In this document: positions 34,256 through 42,489 of the stretch, one piece after another
How positions within the stretch are numbered: position 1 is the first letter of the stretch
Layout of the letters: each line of letters begins with the position of its first letter
Assembly: GCA_038253945.1 (NCBI GenBank)
Contig: JBBSGR010000019.1
Location: 1-46,330 of the forward strand
Reading direction: 5' to 3'
Source of the DNA: JBBRYW01 sp038253945
GTDB lineage: Bacteria > Actinomycetota > Thermoleophilia > Gaiellales > Gaiellaceae
DNA length: 46,330 bases
Notes under the pieces: generated by a model
The model's database searches: none
The model's input: only the letters and a program-made list of their open reading frames with translations
What the model was told of the DNA's origin: nothing
Made by a program: the position numbers and the translations under genes

Positions 34256-34418
34256 TGTCCCGTTCCAGAAGTTCGGTGATGATCCCGGCGCGCGAAAAGC
34301 AAGCCGGACAAGGACGCAGGGAGCGTTCGTATAGGCCTATACGGGCGCGACTGAGGACGCAGATCCGGCGCGGCTTTGCAGCCGTCGGGGCGCGCCGCAC
34401 TTCTGGAACGGGACACTA
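34253..34418. repeat. MITE-like element, copy 1 (TA-flanked inverted repeats)
   Basis: 166 bases bounded by perfect 20-bp terminal inverted repeats TAGTGTCCCGTTCCAGAAGT and its complement. A 16-bp perfect palindrome CGTATAGGCCTATACG lies at 34328-34343. The outer TA on each side fits TA target duplication as in IS630/Tc1-mariner elements. There is no transposase gene. A near-identical copy (about nine in ten positions by eye) lies at 46028-46194 in the opposite orientation. Confidence 0.85.
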
Positions 34419-34440
34419 ATGTTCCGGGCGGGAGACTGAG

Positions 34441-35346
34441 ATGTCGGTCGTCGAGCTCGAGTCACGCGAGATCCAGCTCGAGGCGCCGAGCGCTGTCGGA
34501 CGCGAGTCCTGGTACCGGCTGGTGCGGAACCCAGGGGCAGTCCTCGGCTTTTTCTTCGTAAGCGTCTTCGTCGTCGCCGCGGTGTTCGCGCCGCTGATCG
34601 CGAGGTACGACCCGGGCAAGCAGGATCTCTTCCTGATCGCGAACGGTTGCTGCCCGGGCCCGTCCGTTCACCACTGGTTCGGGGTGGACCAGCTCGGCCG
34701 CGACGTCTTCGCCCGCATTCTCTACGGGGCCCGCTTCTCGCTCGTGATCGGCATCGTCGCGGTCGGCATCGGCCTGGCGGTGGGGGTCACGCTCGGCTCG
34801 ATCGCGGGCTACGTCGGGGGAATCGTCGACTCGGTGATCATGCGGGCGATGGACGTGATGCTCGCGATCCCCGGCCTTCTCTTTGCAATCGGCATCGTCG
34901 CGATGCTCGGCCCGAGCCTGTTCCACATCATGCTCGCGATCGGGGTGACGACCGTGCCCGTCTTCGCCCGGCTGTTGCGGGGATCGGTGCTCTCGCAGCG
35001 GGAAAACGACTTCGTGCTCGCCGCGCGCGCGGTCGGAGTGCGGCGTCCGGTGATCCTGGTGTCGCACATCCTGCCGAACGCGATCTCGCCGGTGATCGTG
35101 CAGGGGACGCTGGCGATGGCGACCGCGATCATCGATGTTGCCGCGCTCAGCTTCCTCGGCCTCGGGCCGCAGGATCCGTCGCTGCCCGAATGGGGCCTCA
35201 TGCTGACCGACGCGAACGAGTACCTGCAGAGCGCCCCGTTCCTGGCCATCGTCCCCGGCGTCGCGATCGTCTTCTCGGTGCTCGGGTTCAACCTGATCGG
35301 CGACGGCCTGCGCGAAGCGCTCGACCCGAAGCTGCGGGGGCGCTGA
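34441..35346 (+). CDS. Peptide ABC transporter permease (DppC/OppC type)
   Basis: 301 aa. An N-terminal cytosolic tail is followed by NPGAVLGFFFVSVFVVAAVFAPLIARYDPG, HWFGVDQLGRDVFARILYGARFSLVIG, the EAA loop NDFVLAARAVGVRRPVILVSHILPNAISPVIV and LSFLGLGPQDPSLPEWG, all DppC hallmarks. It pairs with the DppB-type permease. The 22 bases between the MITE and its ATG carry little (a GGGCGGGAGA ribosome-binding site), so the MITE now forms most of the intergenic space. Confidence 0.93.
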   Translation: MSVVELESREIQLEAPSAVGRESWYRLVRNPGAVLGFFFVSVFVVAAVFAPLIARYDPGKQDLFLIANGCCPGPSVHHWFGVDQLGRDVFARILYGARFSLVIGIVAVGIGLAVGVTLGSIAGYVGGIVDSVIMRAMDVMLAIPGLLFAIGIVAMLGPSLFHIMLAIGVTTVPVFARLLRGSVLSQRENDFVLAARAVGVRRPVILVSHILPNAISPVIVQGTLAMATAIIDVAALSFLGLGPQDPSLPEWGLMLTDANEYLQSAPFLAIVPGVAIVFSVLGFNLIGDGLREALDPKLRGR

Positions 35347-35375
35347 CTCGGTGGGCTCGACCGGCAGCAGCAGAC

Positions 35376-35464
35376 GGCCGCGCGAGCGAAGCTCGCACGG
35401 CCTCCAGGCGGCGTCGCCGAGTCGACGCCTCGGCAGACGGACGCGCGGGCGGAGCCCGCGTGTC
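35376..35464. promoter_or_regulatory. Three tandem GC-rich hairpins between permease and ATPase genes
   Basis: Hairpin A (35376-35402): 12-base arms with one mismatch and a GAA loop. Hairpin B (35410-35429): GGCGTCG/CGACGCC with a 6-base loop. Hairpin C (35440-35464): 11-base arms with one G-T pair and a GGA loop. A smaller GGCAC/GTGCC follows near 35473-35490. They lack U-runs; they could slow decay or partially terminate, changing the permease/ATPase ratio. Confidence 0.65.
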
Positions 35465-35510
35465 CTGAGGTCGGCACCGCAAGCCGTGCCTTGGCGGGGG
35501 CGCTGAGCGG

Positions 35511-36524
35511 GTGGCGCAGGAGCCGCTGCTCGCCGTCGAGGATCTGCGGGTCGAGTTCTGGACGCGGCGCGGGACGATCCACGCGGTCAACGGCATCTCG
35601 TTCGAGATCGCGCCCGGGGAGACCCTCGGAATCGTCGGCGAGTCGGGCTGCGGCAAGAGCGTGACGTCCCTCGCGCTGCTCGGGATCCTGCCGCGCGCGG
35701 GGCGCGTCGCCTCCGGCAGCGCCCGCTTCGACGGGCGCGATCTGCTCACGCTGTCCGACCGCGAGCTCCGAGCCATCCGCGGCAAGGAGGTCGCGATGAT
35801 CTTCCAGGACCCGATGACGAGCCTCAACCCCGTGTTGACGATCGGGCGCCAGATCAGGGAGGCGCTCGAGACCCACTTCGGCATGGATCGGCGTGCCGCA
35901 GACACGCGGACGTCGGAGCTGCTCGACCGGGTCGGCATCCCGAGCCCGAGGGCGCGCCTGAAGGACTACCCGCACCAGTTCTCGGGCGGAATGAGACAGC
36001 GCGCGATGATCGCGATGGCGCTCGCCTGCAAGCCGCGCCTCCTGATCGCCGACGAGCCGACGACGGCGCTCGACGTGACCATTCAGGCGCAGATCCTCAA
36101 CATCCTTCGCGAGCTCGTCGCCGAGGAGAACGCCGCGCTGATCCTGATCACGCACGATCTCGGCGTCGTCGCGGGGATGTGCGAGCGCGTCAACGTCATG
36201 TACGGGGGCATGTTCATGGAGACGGGCTCGGCAGCACAGCTCTTCGCCCATCCGAGGCACCCGTACACCGTCGGCCTGCTGCAGAGCATCCCGCGGCTGG
36301 ATGCGACGCAGAAGACGAGCCTGCAACCGATCGAAGGTCGTCCGCGCGACATGCTGAGCCCCCCGAGCGCTTGTCCGTTTCAGCCGCGCTGCCGCTACGA
36401 GATCGAGCAGTCACGGCAGGAGGTGCCGCCGCTCGTGCCGGTCGAGGCGGGCCACCACGTTGCGTGCTTCAACCCCGTGCCCGCCGAGGAGTGGGAGCGG
36501 GAGCGGGCCGCGATGACGGCATGA
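35511..36524 (+). CDS. Peptide ABC transporter ATP-binding protein (DppD/OppD type)
   Basis: 337 aa. Walker A GESGCGKS (about 44-51), Q-loop IFQDPMTSLNPVLTIG, signature FSGGMRQRAMIAMALA, Walker B LLIADEPTTALDV and H-loop LILITHDLGVVAGM. The C-terminal extension PSACPFQPRCRYEIEQ...ACFNP carries the cysteine cluster that in this family can hold an iron-sulfur centre. GTG start; the gap of 164 bases from the permease is unusual in this otherwise tight operon. Its stop overlaps the next ATG. Confidence 0.94.
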   Translation: MAQEPLLAVEDLRVEFWTRRGTIHAVNGISFEIAPGETLGIVGESGCGKSVTSLALLGILPRAGRVASGSARFDGRDLLTLSDRELRAIRGKEVAMIFQDPMTSLNPVLTIGRQIREALETHFGMDRRAADTRTSELLDRVGIPSPRARLKDYPHQFSGGMRQRAMIAMALACKPRLLIADEPTTALDVTIQAQILNILRELVAEENAALILITHDLGVVAGMCERVNVMYGGMFMETGSAAQLFAHPRHPYTVGLLQSIPRLDATQKTSLQPIEGRPRDMLSPPSACPFQPRCRYEIEQSRQEVPPLVPVEAGHHVACFNPVPAEEWERERAAMTA

Positions 36525-37612
36525 CCGCGAGCGGCGGCGTCGACGGCGCGCCTCTCGTCGAGCTCGAGAACCTCCGCGTCTACTTTCCGATCAAGAGTGG
36601 CGTCGTGCTCGACCGGCACGTCGGCGACATCAAGGCGGTCGACGACGTCACGCTCGACATCCGTCGCGGGGAGACGCTCGGTCTCGTCGGCGAGTCAGGC
36701 TGTGGGAAGTCGACTGTCGGGCGGACGATCCTGCGCCTCTACGAGCCGACGAGCGGGCGCATCCGCTTCGACGGCCAGGACATCACCGAGCTCAGCGAGG
36801 GCGATATGCGACCGCTGCGCCGGCGGATGCAGATGATCTTCCAGGACCCGTTCGCGTCCCTCAACCCCCGGCACAGCGTTGGCCGCACCGTTGGTGGTCC
36901 TCTCCGTGCGCACGGGCTCGCGAGTCGGTCGGGAACCACGACGCGCGTTCGCGAGCTGCTCGAGATCGTCGGGCTGCCCGCCGACGCCGCCGCCCGCTAT
37001 CCGCACGAGTTCTCCGGCGGGCAGCGCCAGCGGATTGGCGTCGCGCGCGCGCTGGCTGTCAATCCCGACTTCGTCGTCGCCGACGAGCCGGTTTCCGCGC
37101 TCGACGTCTCGATCCAGGCACAGATCATCAACCTGCTCGAATCACTGCAACGCGACTTCGATCTCACGTACCTGTTCATCGCGCACGACCTCGCCGTGGT
37201 GCGACACATCTCGGATCGAATCGCCGTCATGTACCTCGGCGTGATCGTCGAGATCTCGCTCGCCGCGGAGCTGTACGACAACCCACTCCACCCGTACACG
37301 ATCTCGCTGCTGTCGGCCGTGCCGATTCCGGATCCGGAGGTCGAGCTGAAGCGCGAGACGATTCTGCTCGCCGGCGACCTCCCGAGCCCTGCCAACCCGC
37401 CGTCGGCGTGCCGGTTCCACACTCGCTGCCCCTACGTTCAGCCGACTCGCTGCCGTCAAGAGGTGCCGCGGCTGCGGCAGATCGGCCAGTCCCATTTCGC
37501 CGCGTGCCACTGGGCCGAGGAGATCAGGGCGGGAGCGATCACGCCGCACGAGGTCGAGCCGGTCTTCGAGGCCGGACTGCTGGAGCGGGTCGATGGGCCT
37601 CCCCCTGTCTGA
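36521..37612 (+). CDS. Peptide ABC transporter ATP-binding protein (DppF/OppF type)
   Basis: 363 aa from the ATG at 36521, which overlaps the previous stop (ATGA); the longer open frame is a shadow. It shows LVELENLRVYFPIKSG, Walker A GESGCGKST, IFQDPFASLNPRHSVG, signature FSGGQRQRIGVARALA, Walker B FVVADEPVSALDVSIQ, LFIAHDLAVVRHIS and the C-terminal CRFHTRCPYVQPTRC cysteines. It forms the ATPase heterodimer with the preceding protein. The end overlaps the NlpC/P60 gene by 20 bases. Confidence 0.94.
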   Translation: MTASGGVDGAPLVELENLRVYFPIKSGVVLDRHVGDIKAVDDVTLDIRRGETLGLVGESGCGKSTVGRTILRLYEPTSGRIRFDGQDITELSEGDMRPLRRRMQMIFQDPFASLNPRHSVGRTVGGPLRAHGLASRSGTTTRVRELLEIVGLPADAAARYPHEFSGGQRQRIGVARALAVNPDFVVADEPVSALDVSIQAQIINLLESLQRDFDLTYLFIAHDLAVVRHISDRIAVMYLGVIVEISLAAELYDNPLHPYTISLLSAVPIPDPEVELKRETILLAGDLPSPANPPSACRFHTRCPYVQPTRCRQEVPRLRQIGQSHFAACHWAEEIRAGAITPHEVEPVFEAGLLERVDGPPPV

Positions 37613-38183
37613 GGCGCGCTCCCCGTCTGTCCTCACCCCGGTCCGCGCAGCGCCGCGCGACGACGCCGAGCAGGTCACCCAGGCGCTTCCAGGCGAGCCG
37701 CTGTTCGTGCTCGAGCGAGGGGGCGGCTGGGCTCGGATCGTGACGGCCTATGACTACCCGGGCTGGGTTCGCCAAAGCTCTTTCGGAGAGTCTCCGCGAA
37801 GCGACTGGCTCGGCGCGGAGCGGGCGAACGACCCGGCCCGGGAGGCCCGCGCCTACCTCGGCTCGCCGTACGAGTGGGGCGGGATGACGCAGCGCGGCAT
37901 CGACTGCTCGGGGCTCGTCCACATGGCGTACAGGCGTCTGGGTCGGCTCGTGCCCCGCGATGCAAACCAGCAGGAGGCAGCGGCACAGACGGTCAGGCTG
38001 GACCAGCTTCGTCCAGGCGACCTGGTCGTGTACGGGGCCGGTGCGGAGGCGGACCACATCGCGTTCTGGCTCGGGGGCGGCCGCATCCTGCACGCGACGC
38101 GGCGCGAAGGGGTCGACGGCGTGGTCGAGGAGACCGAACCACCGGAGCTCGCCGCTCGTCTACGCGGCTATGTGAGGCTTTGA
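37593..38183 (+). CDS. NlpC/P60 cell-wall peptidase with SH3-like domain (YkfC type)
   Basis: 196 aa. Residues ~15-65 resemble a bacterial SH3 domain (VLTPVRAAPRDDAEQVTQALPGE, GWARIVTAYDYPGWVR). Residues 85-190 are NlpC/P60 with Cys105 in RGIDCSGLVHMAY, His155 in ADHIAFWLGG and His167 in RILHATR. No signal peptide is visible, so it is probably cytosolic. In Bacillus the ykf locus pairs a YkfC endopeptidase with a peptide transporter to recycle L-Ala-gamma-D-Glu peptides; the operon position here suggests the same. The 3' end overlaps the convergent deaminase gene by 24 bases. Confidence 0.88.
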   Translation: MGLPLSEARSPSVLTPVRAAPRDDAEQVTQALPGEPLFVLERGGGWARIVTAYDYPGWVRQSSFGESPRSDWLGAERANDPAREARAYLGSPYEWGGMTQRGIDCSGLVHMAYRRLGRLVPRDANQQEAAAQTVRLDQLRPGDLVVYGAGAEADHIAFWLGGGRILHATRREGVDGVVEETEPPELAARLRGYVRL

Positions 38184-39209
38184 CCGTTCCGAGACCGGGG
38201 CGGTCGTCTTCCCCGGGATGAAGCTCGCCTCGTGGGCGCGGGCGTTTGCCTCGGCAAGCTCGGTCTCGTCGACCGCGCCGATCCGCAAGAGCAGCTCGAA
38301 CTCGTCGCGCAGGTGCGTTCGCATCATCTCCGGTCCGTCCGTTGCGATCGTGAAGGGAACACCGTGCTCGGCCAGTGTCCGGAAGGTGTCCCGCACGGCG
38401 TTCTCGTCGGCCAGCGCCTTCGTCAGGAGGTTCGACGTCGGGCAGATCTCCAGCACGATGCCGGCCTCGCGAAGCGCGTCCATCAACGCCACGTCCCGGA
38501 CGGCCAGGATTCCGTGCCCGATCCGGTCGGGGTGCAGGCACTCGATCACCTCGCCGATCTCGGCGATTCCGTGCTCCGCGCCCTCCTCCCCGACGTGAAT
38601 CGTGACGCCGAGCCCTGCGGCCCGCGCGTCGTCCACGAGCGGAGCGAGCTTGCCGTACGGATAGCGCCGACCACCTGGGCGCGGCCCGGCAATGTCGATC
38701 CCGACAACGCCCCGCGGGACGTAGCGGATCGCCTTCTCGACGATGATCGCGTTCTGCTCCGCGGTGAACGTCCGATCCATCATCAGGATCAGCCCGGCGC
38801 GCACATGCGGGTACTCGAGGCTCGCGCGGTCGAGCCCGCGCACCGCCGCCATGATGATGTGGTCGAGGTCGCGCTCGCCGCCTCGGTTCCGCTTCATCGG
38901 GTTGAAGCGCAGCTCGAGCGTCGTGATGTGCTGAGACCGGTACGCGCCGCCGATCGCCGCATGGATCGAGCGCTCGACGGCGAGTGGGCTCGACTGGATC
39001 AGCTCCGTCCAGTGGTAGATGTCGTTCAGGGCGTCGAGACTGTCGACGCGGCGCGGATCGGCGATCGTCACCAGCCGATCGAACTCCCAGAAGTCCTTGA
39101 CGGGAAGCGCGATCCCCTGCTCGTGCGCGAGGCTCCAGAGGATGTCCGAGGCGACCGAGGCGCCGAGATGCGTGTGGAGCTCAGCCAGACCCTCGCTCCA
39201 CGCGTCCAT
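38160..39209 (-). CDS. Adenosine deaminase-like metal hydrolase
   Basis: 349 aa of the adenosine/AMP deaminase family. Zinc ligands are His12 and His14 in LHTHLGAS, His205 in TIHVGEEG with catalytic Glu208, His232 in DRIGHG and Asp291 in ATDGPEMMRTHL. True adenosine deaminases have Asp-Asp at 291-292; here the second is Gly, removing the residue that contacts purine N7. So the deamination chemistry is kept, but the substrate may not be adenosine. The gene stands alone on its strand, convergent with the peptidase and divergent from the glycosyltransferase. Confidence 0.8.
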   Translation of the reverse strand: MDAWSEGLAELHTHLGASVASDILWSLAHEQGIALPVKDFWEFDRLVTIADPRRVDSLDALNDIYHWTELIQSSPLAVERSIHAAIGGAYRSQHITTLELRFNPMKRNRGGERDLDHIIMAAVRGLDRASLEYPHVRAGLILMMDRTFTAEQNAIIVEKAIRYVPRGVVGIDIAGPRPGGRRYPYGKLAPLVDDARAAGLGVTIHVGEEGAEHGIAEIGEVIECLHPDRIGHGILAVRDVALMDALREAGIVLEICPTSNLLTKALADENAVRDTFRTLAEHGVPFTIATDGPEMMRTHLRDEFELLLRIGAVDETELAEANARAHEASFIPGKTTAPVSERSKPHIAA

Positions 39210-39269
39210 CCCTCGAGTCTACGGCAGCGATCGAGGTTCGCCGCGTTCCGCCCCGGGCATAGTTCGCCG

Positions 39270-40436
39270 ATGAAGGTCGGCATAGTCGTTCCGTATTCGT
39301 GGTCGTTCTGGGGGGCGGTGGTCGAGCACTCCGAGCTGCAGGCGGCTGCCCTGCAGCGGCGCGGCATCGACGTCCGGGTCGTGATCGGGAACGATCCTCC
39401 GGGCCAGTTCACGCGGGTGCTGCACCCGCGCGTGGGGCGACACGGCAGCCCGCCGCCCGAGGTTCTCCCGATCGGCCGCTCGGTGATCGTGCCCGCGAAC
39501 GGGTCGCTGCCCAACATCATTCTGAGCCCCCGCGCGATCTTCCGCATTCGGCGCCTGCTCGAGCGAGAGCGCTTCGACGTCGTGCACGTCCACGAGCCGA
39601 TGACGCCCGTGCCGGGCATCGCGGCCCTCGCGCTCGCGCAGTCGCCGCTCGTAGGCACCTTCCATGCGAGCGGAGAGCTGCGCTGGATGCACCTCGCGAC
39701 GCCGGTCTGGGGCTTCTTGGCCGAGCGTCTCGACCACCGGATCGCCGTCTCCCAGCCCGCTAGCGACACCGCTCGCCGCTACCTGCCGGGCGACTACGAG
39801 ATCATCCCGAACGGTGTCCTGATCCCGCCGTCGGCCGAGCCTGACGGACGGGAGCACCGGATCGTGTTCGCCGGCCGTCAGGAGGCGAGGAAGGGCCTCC
39901 ATGTCCTCCTCAGGGCCTGGCCGCGCATCCGGCGAGAAACGGGGGCTCGGCTCACTGTCGCCGGCGCCGATCCCCTTGCCGTGCGGCTCTTGCTCGCGAG
40001 GTTGCGGCTGTCCGGCGAGGGCATCGACGTCGTCGGCTTCCTCTCGCAGGAGGATCTGACGGAGACGCTGCTCGGTGCGAAGGCACTGGTCTCCCCCTCA
40101 CTCGGCGGCGAGAGCTTCGGCATGGTCCTGACGCGTGCCTTCGCATGCGCGACGCCGGTCGTCGCATCCGACATCCCGGGATACCGGGACGTGACGAGCG
40201 CGGACACGGGCGTCTCCGTGCCGCCCGGCGACCCGAACGCGCTCGCCGCCGCCGTGGCCGGCCTCCTGGCCGACGAGAATCGCCGCCAGGCTCTCGGGAG
40301 CGCCGCGCGGGCGTTGGCTCAAGAGCGATACTCCTGGGACGAGATCGCCGGCCGGCTGGCCGCGATCTACGAGGACGTATCCGGCCCGTGGCGAGCGAGA
40401 CCTCAAACACGCGATGAGATCCGGGCTCCCACGTAG
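39270..40436 (+). CDS. GT4-family glycosyltransferase (PimA-like)
   Basis: 388 aa of the GT-B fold. The N-terminal domain starts MKVGIVVPYSW and lacks the usual GG before VVEHSELQAAALQRRG; FDVVHVHEPMTPVPGI and GTFHASGE are typical of phosphatidylinositol-mannosyltransferase-like enzymes. The C-terminal donor domain has IPNGVLI, IVFAGRQEARKGLHVLLRAW and GGESFGMVLTRAFACATPVVAS. In the E-X7-E motif the first Glu281 is kept, but the second is Arg289. The likely role is adding a sugar to a membrane lipid; donor and acceptor are unknown. The 3' end overlaps the next gene by 23 bases. Confidence 0.85.
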   Translation: MKVGIVVPYSWSFWGAVVEHSELQAAALQRRGIDVRVVIGNDPPGQFTRVLHPRVGRHGSPPPEVLPIGRSVIVPANGSLPNIILSPRAIFRIRRLLERERFDVVHVHEPMTPVPGIAALALAQSPLVGTFHASGELRWMHLATPVWGFLAERLDHRIAVSQPASDTARRYLPGDYEIIPNGVLIPPSAEPDGREHRIVFAGRQEARKGLHVLLRAWPRIRRETGARLTVAGADPLAVRLLLARLRLSGEGIDVVGFLSQEDLTETLLGAKALVSPSLGGESFGMVLTRAFACATPVVASDIPGYRDVTSADTGVSVPPGDPNALAAAVAGLLADENRRQALGSAARALAQERYSWDEIAGRLAAIYEDVSGPWRARPQTRDEIRAPT

Positions 40437-41490
40437 CCCGTGGATACGCGCCGCGGTCGGCATCCTGCTGCTGGCCGGGGTCGCCGCCCTGCTCTGGTGG
40501 CGCGGGCCCGACTGGGGAACGATCCGTGACGTCTTCACGGTCGTCCGCTGGAGGTGGGTCGTGGCCGCCGTCGGGCTCAACCTCGCCTCGGTGCTGGTCC
40601 GCTCGCTCGCCTGGCGGACCGTCGTCCGCCAGGCGATGGCACCGCCCCGCCCCGGTTACGGCGCCTTGTTCTCCGCGTTCTCCGTGGGGCTCTTCGCGAA
40701 CGCGGTGCTTCCCGGGCGCGTGGGGGAGCTAGCGCGCGTTGCCGTCCTGACCCGCAAGCTTCCCGGCCGCCAGGGCGCATGGGCGACGCTCGTCGGGACG
40801 GTCTTCGCCCATCGCGTCTTCGACCTGTTCCCATCGCTCGCCCTGATCGGCTACGTGCTCGTGACGGCGAAGATCCCGCAGTGGGCGATCACGAGCCTGG
40901 GGCTCGTCGTCGTCCTCGGCGCCGCCCTGTTCGCGGTGGCGCTCGTGAGCGCGCGCCGACCGAACCGGTCGGCCGTGGACGGCCTCGGCCCGATCCGCCG
41001 GGTCGTGACGATGACGCAGCAGGGCCTCGGCGTCCTGCGCGAGCCGCTGCCCGCCCTGGAGGCGGTCGTGTTCCAGTCGCTCGGCTGGCTCTGTCAGCTC
41101 TTCGCCGTCTACACGGCGATGCGAGCGTTCCACATCCACAGTCCGCTCCCGGCTGCCGGGCTCGTCCTCGTATTGATGAACCTTGCGACCATCTTCCCGC
41201 TCTGGCCCGGCAACGTCGGGCTCCTGCAGGCGGCGATCGCACTGCCGCTCGTGCAATACGGAGTGGCCTACGCTCGCGGCTTCGCCTTCGGGCTCGGCCT
41301 GCAGGCGATCGAAGCATCGGTCGGCGTGGGGGTCGGACTGCTCTTCCTGGCCCACGAGGGGTTGTCGTTCGCCATGCTCAGAGGAATGCCGGACGCGTCG
41401 GAGGCCGCGGAGGAGCAGGCCGGCGAGCGCCCCGACGCTGCGGAGACGGAGACCGAGCCGGTTCGTGAGCGCACTCCTCTCGCGAGGTAG
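40414..41490 (+). CDS. UPF0104/AglD2-type membrane protein (flippase-like)
   Basis: 358 aa with about eight membrane helices. Conserved blocks of the lysylphosphatidylglycerol synthetase transmembrane/UPF0104 family are VVAAVGLNLASVLVRSLAWRTVVRQ, FSVGLFANAVLPGRVGELARVAVLTRK, FAHRVFDLFPSLALI and FPLWPGNVGLLQAAIALPLVQYG. The family is linked to lipid or glycolipid flipping. The charged C-terminal tail is cytosolic. The overlap with the glycosyltransferase suggests that the two act on the same lipid product. Confidence 0.85.
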   Translation: MRSGLPRSPWIRAAVGILLLAGVAALLWWRGPDWGTIRDVFTVVRWRWVVAAVGLNLASVLVRSLAWRTVVRQAMAPPRPGYGALFSAFSVGLFANAVLPGRVGELARVAVLTRKLPGRQGAWATLVGTVFAHRVFDLFPSLALIGYVLVTAKIPQWAITSLGLVVVLGAALFAVALVSARRPNRSAVDGLGPIRRVVTMTQQGLGVLREPLPALEAVVFQSLGWLCQLFAVYTAMRAFHIHSPLPAAGLVLVLMNLATIFPLWPGNVGLLQAAIALPLVQYGVAYARGFAFGLGLQAIEASVGVGVGLLFLAHEGLSFAMLRGMPDASEAAEEQAGERPDAAETETEPVRERTPLAR

Positions 41491-41532
41491 CCGGTCGCCC
41501 TCGAGCGGCGGCCTTCTCGCCTTTCCGGGCGA

Positions 41533-42489
41533 ATGCGCGTCCTAGCTGCGCCGGCGAGCCTCAAGGGGGTCTTGACGTCGATTGAGGCGGCTCGCGCGCT
41601 GGGTCGTGGGCTCGTACGTGGAGGCGTTCAGGCGGAGGAGCTGCCGGTTGCCGACGGTGGGGAGGGGACGGCCGGGGTCCTGCACCGAGCGCTCGGCGGC
41701 GAGTGGCGGCACGCGAATGTCTCGGATCCTCTCGGGCGGGAGGTCGAGGGCCGCTGGCTGCTCCTTCCCGACCGGACGGCCGTCGTGGAGTCCGCGGAGG
41801 CGATCGGGCTGCCCCGGCTCGCGCCCGGCGAGCTCGACCCGCTGCGCGCCACGAGCCGCGGGTTCGGCGAGCTGATCCACGCAGCGCTCGGCGAGGCGCC
41901 CGACGCTCTGCTCCTCTGCGTCGGCGGGACGGCTACGGTCGACGGGGGCGCGGGCATGCTGGAGGTGGTGGGCGGCTTCTCGGTGCCCGCGCGCGTCGCC
42001 TGCGACGTCCGGAACCCCTTGCTCGGTCCCCGCGGCGCCGCGCGCGTCTTCGGGCCGCAGAAGGGCGCGTCGCCGGAGCAGGTGGCCGAGCTGGAGCACC
42101 GGCTCGCGTCCAGACGCTCGCTGTCTGGCTTCGCGCGGCTACCCGGTGCCGGCGCCGGCGGTGGGCTCGGCGCCGCGCTCGCGGCTCTCGGTGCCGAGCT
42201 CGTCCCGGGCGGTCAGCTCGTGCTCGAGGCAATCGGGTTTCGCGATCGCGCCCGCGGCGCGGCGCTCGTCGTGACAGGGGAGGGCCAGATCGATCGCACG
42301 ACGTGGGGAGGTAAGGCTCCCGGCGAGGTGGCTCGCGCGTGCGATGACCTCGGCGTACGGTGCGTGGTCTTCGGGGGGCTGGTTGCCCATCGCCCGCCGG
42401 GTATCGACGTACGCGAGCTGAGCGGACGCCCTCGACGGGCGTTCGAGGATCTGGTAGCGCTCGGCGAGCGCCTCGCAAGCGGTGCCTAA
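41533..42489 (+). CDS. Glycerate kinase (GlxK/GarK family)
   Basis: 318 aa, somewhat shorter than the family's ~380. It begins VLAAPASLKGVLTSIEAARALGRG, followed by ELPVADGGEGTAGVL, LLLCVGGTATVDGGAGML, RVACDVRNPLLGPRGAARVFGPQKGA and VVTGEGQIDRTTWGGKAPGEVA, all signatures of PF02595. It phosphorylates D-glycerate to 2- or 3-phosphoglycerate using ATP. It starts 42 bases after the membrane protein and ends overlapping the convergent cyclic-nucleotide-binding gene by four bases. No other glyoxylate-route gene is adjacent. Confidence 0.93.
   Translation: MRVLAAPASLKGVLTSIEAARALGRGLVRGGVQAEELPVADGGEGTAGVLHRALGGEWRHANVSDPLGREVEGRWLLLPDRTAVVESAEAIGLPRLAPGELDPLRATSRGFGELIHAALGEAPDALLLCVGGTATVDGGAGMLEVVGGFSVPARVACDVRNPLLGPRGAARVFGPQKGASPEQVAELEHRLASRRSLSGFARLPGAGAGGGLGAALAALGAELVPGGQLVLEAIGFRDRARGAALVVTGEGQIDRTTWGGKAPGEVARACDDLGVRCVVFGGLVAHRPPGIDVRELSGRPRRAFEDLVALGERLASGA

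Noticed and set aside
34253..34418. Small protein-coding gene inside MITE copy 1
   Set aside because: Frames cross the terminal repeats, are not preserved in copy 2 and have no ribosome-binding site.
35376..35490. Tandem hairpins as a CRISPR array
   Set aside because: The stems differ in sequence and there are no equal-length repeats with unique spacers; no cas genes nearby.
34809..36326. A 505-codon minus-strand frame across permease and ATPase genes
   Set aside because: Shadow of two convincingly coding plus-strand genes; no homology-like blocks.
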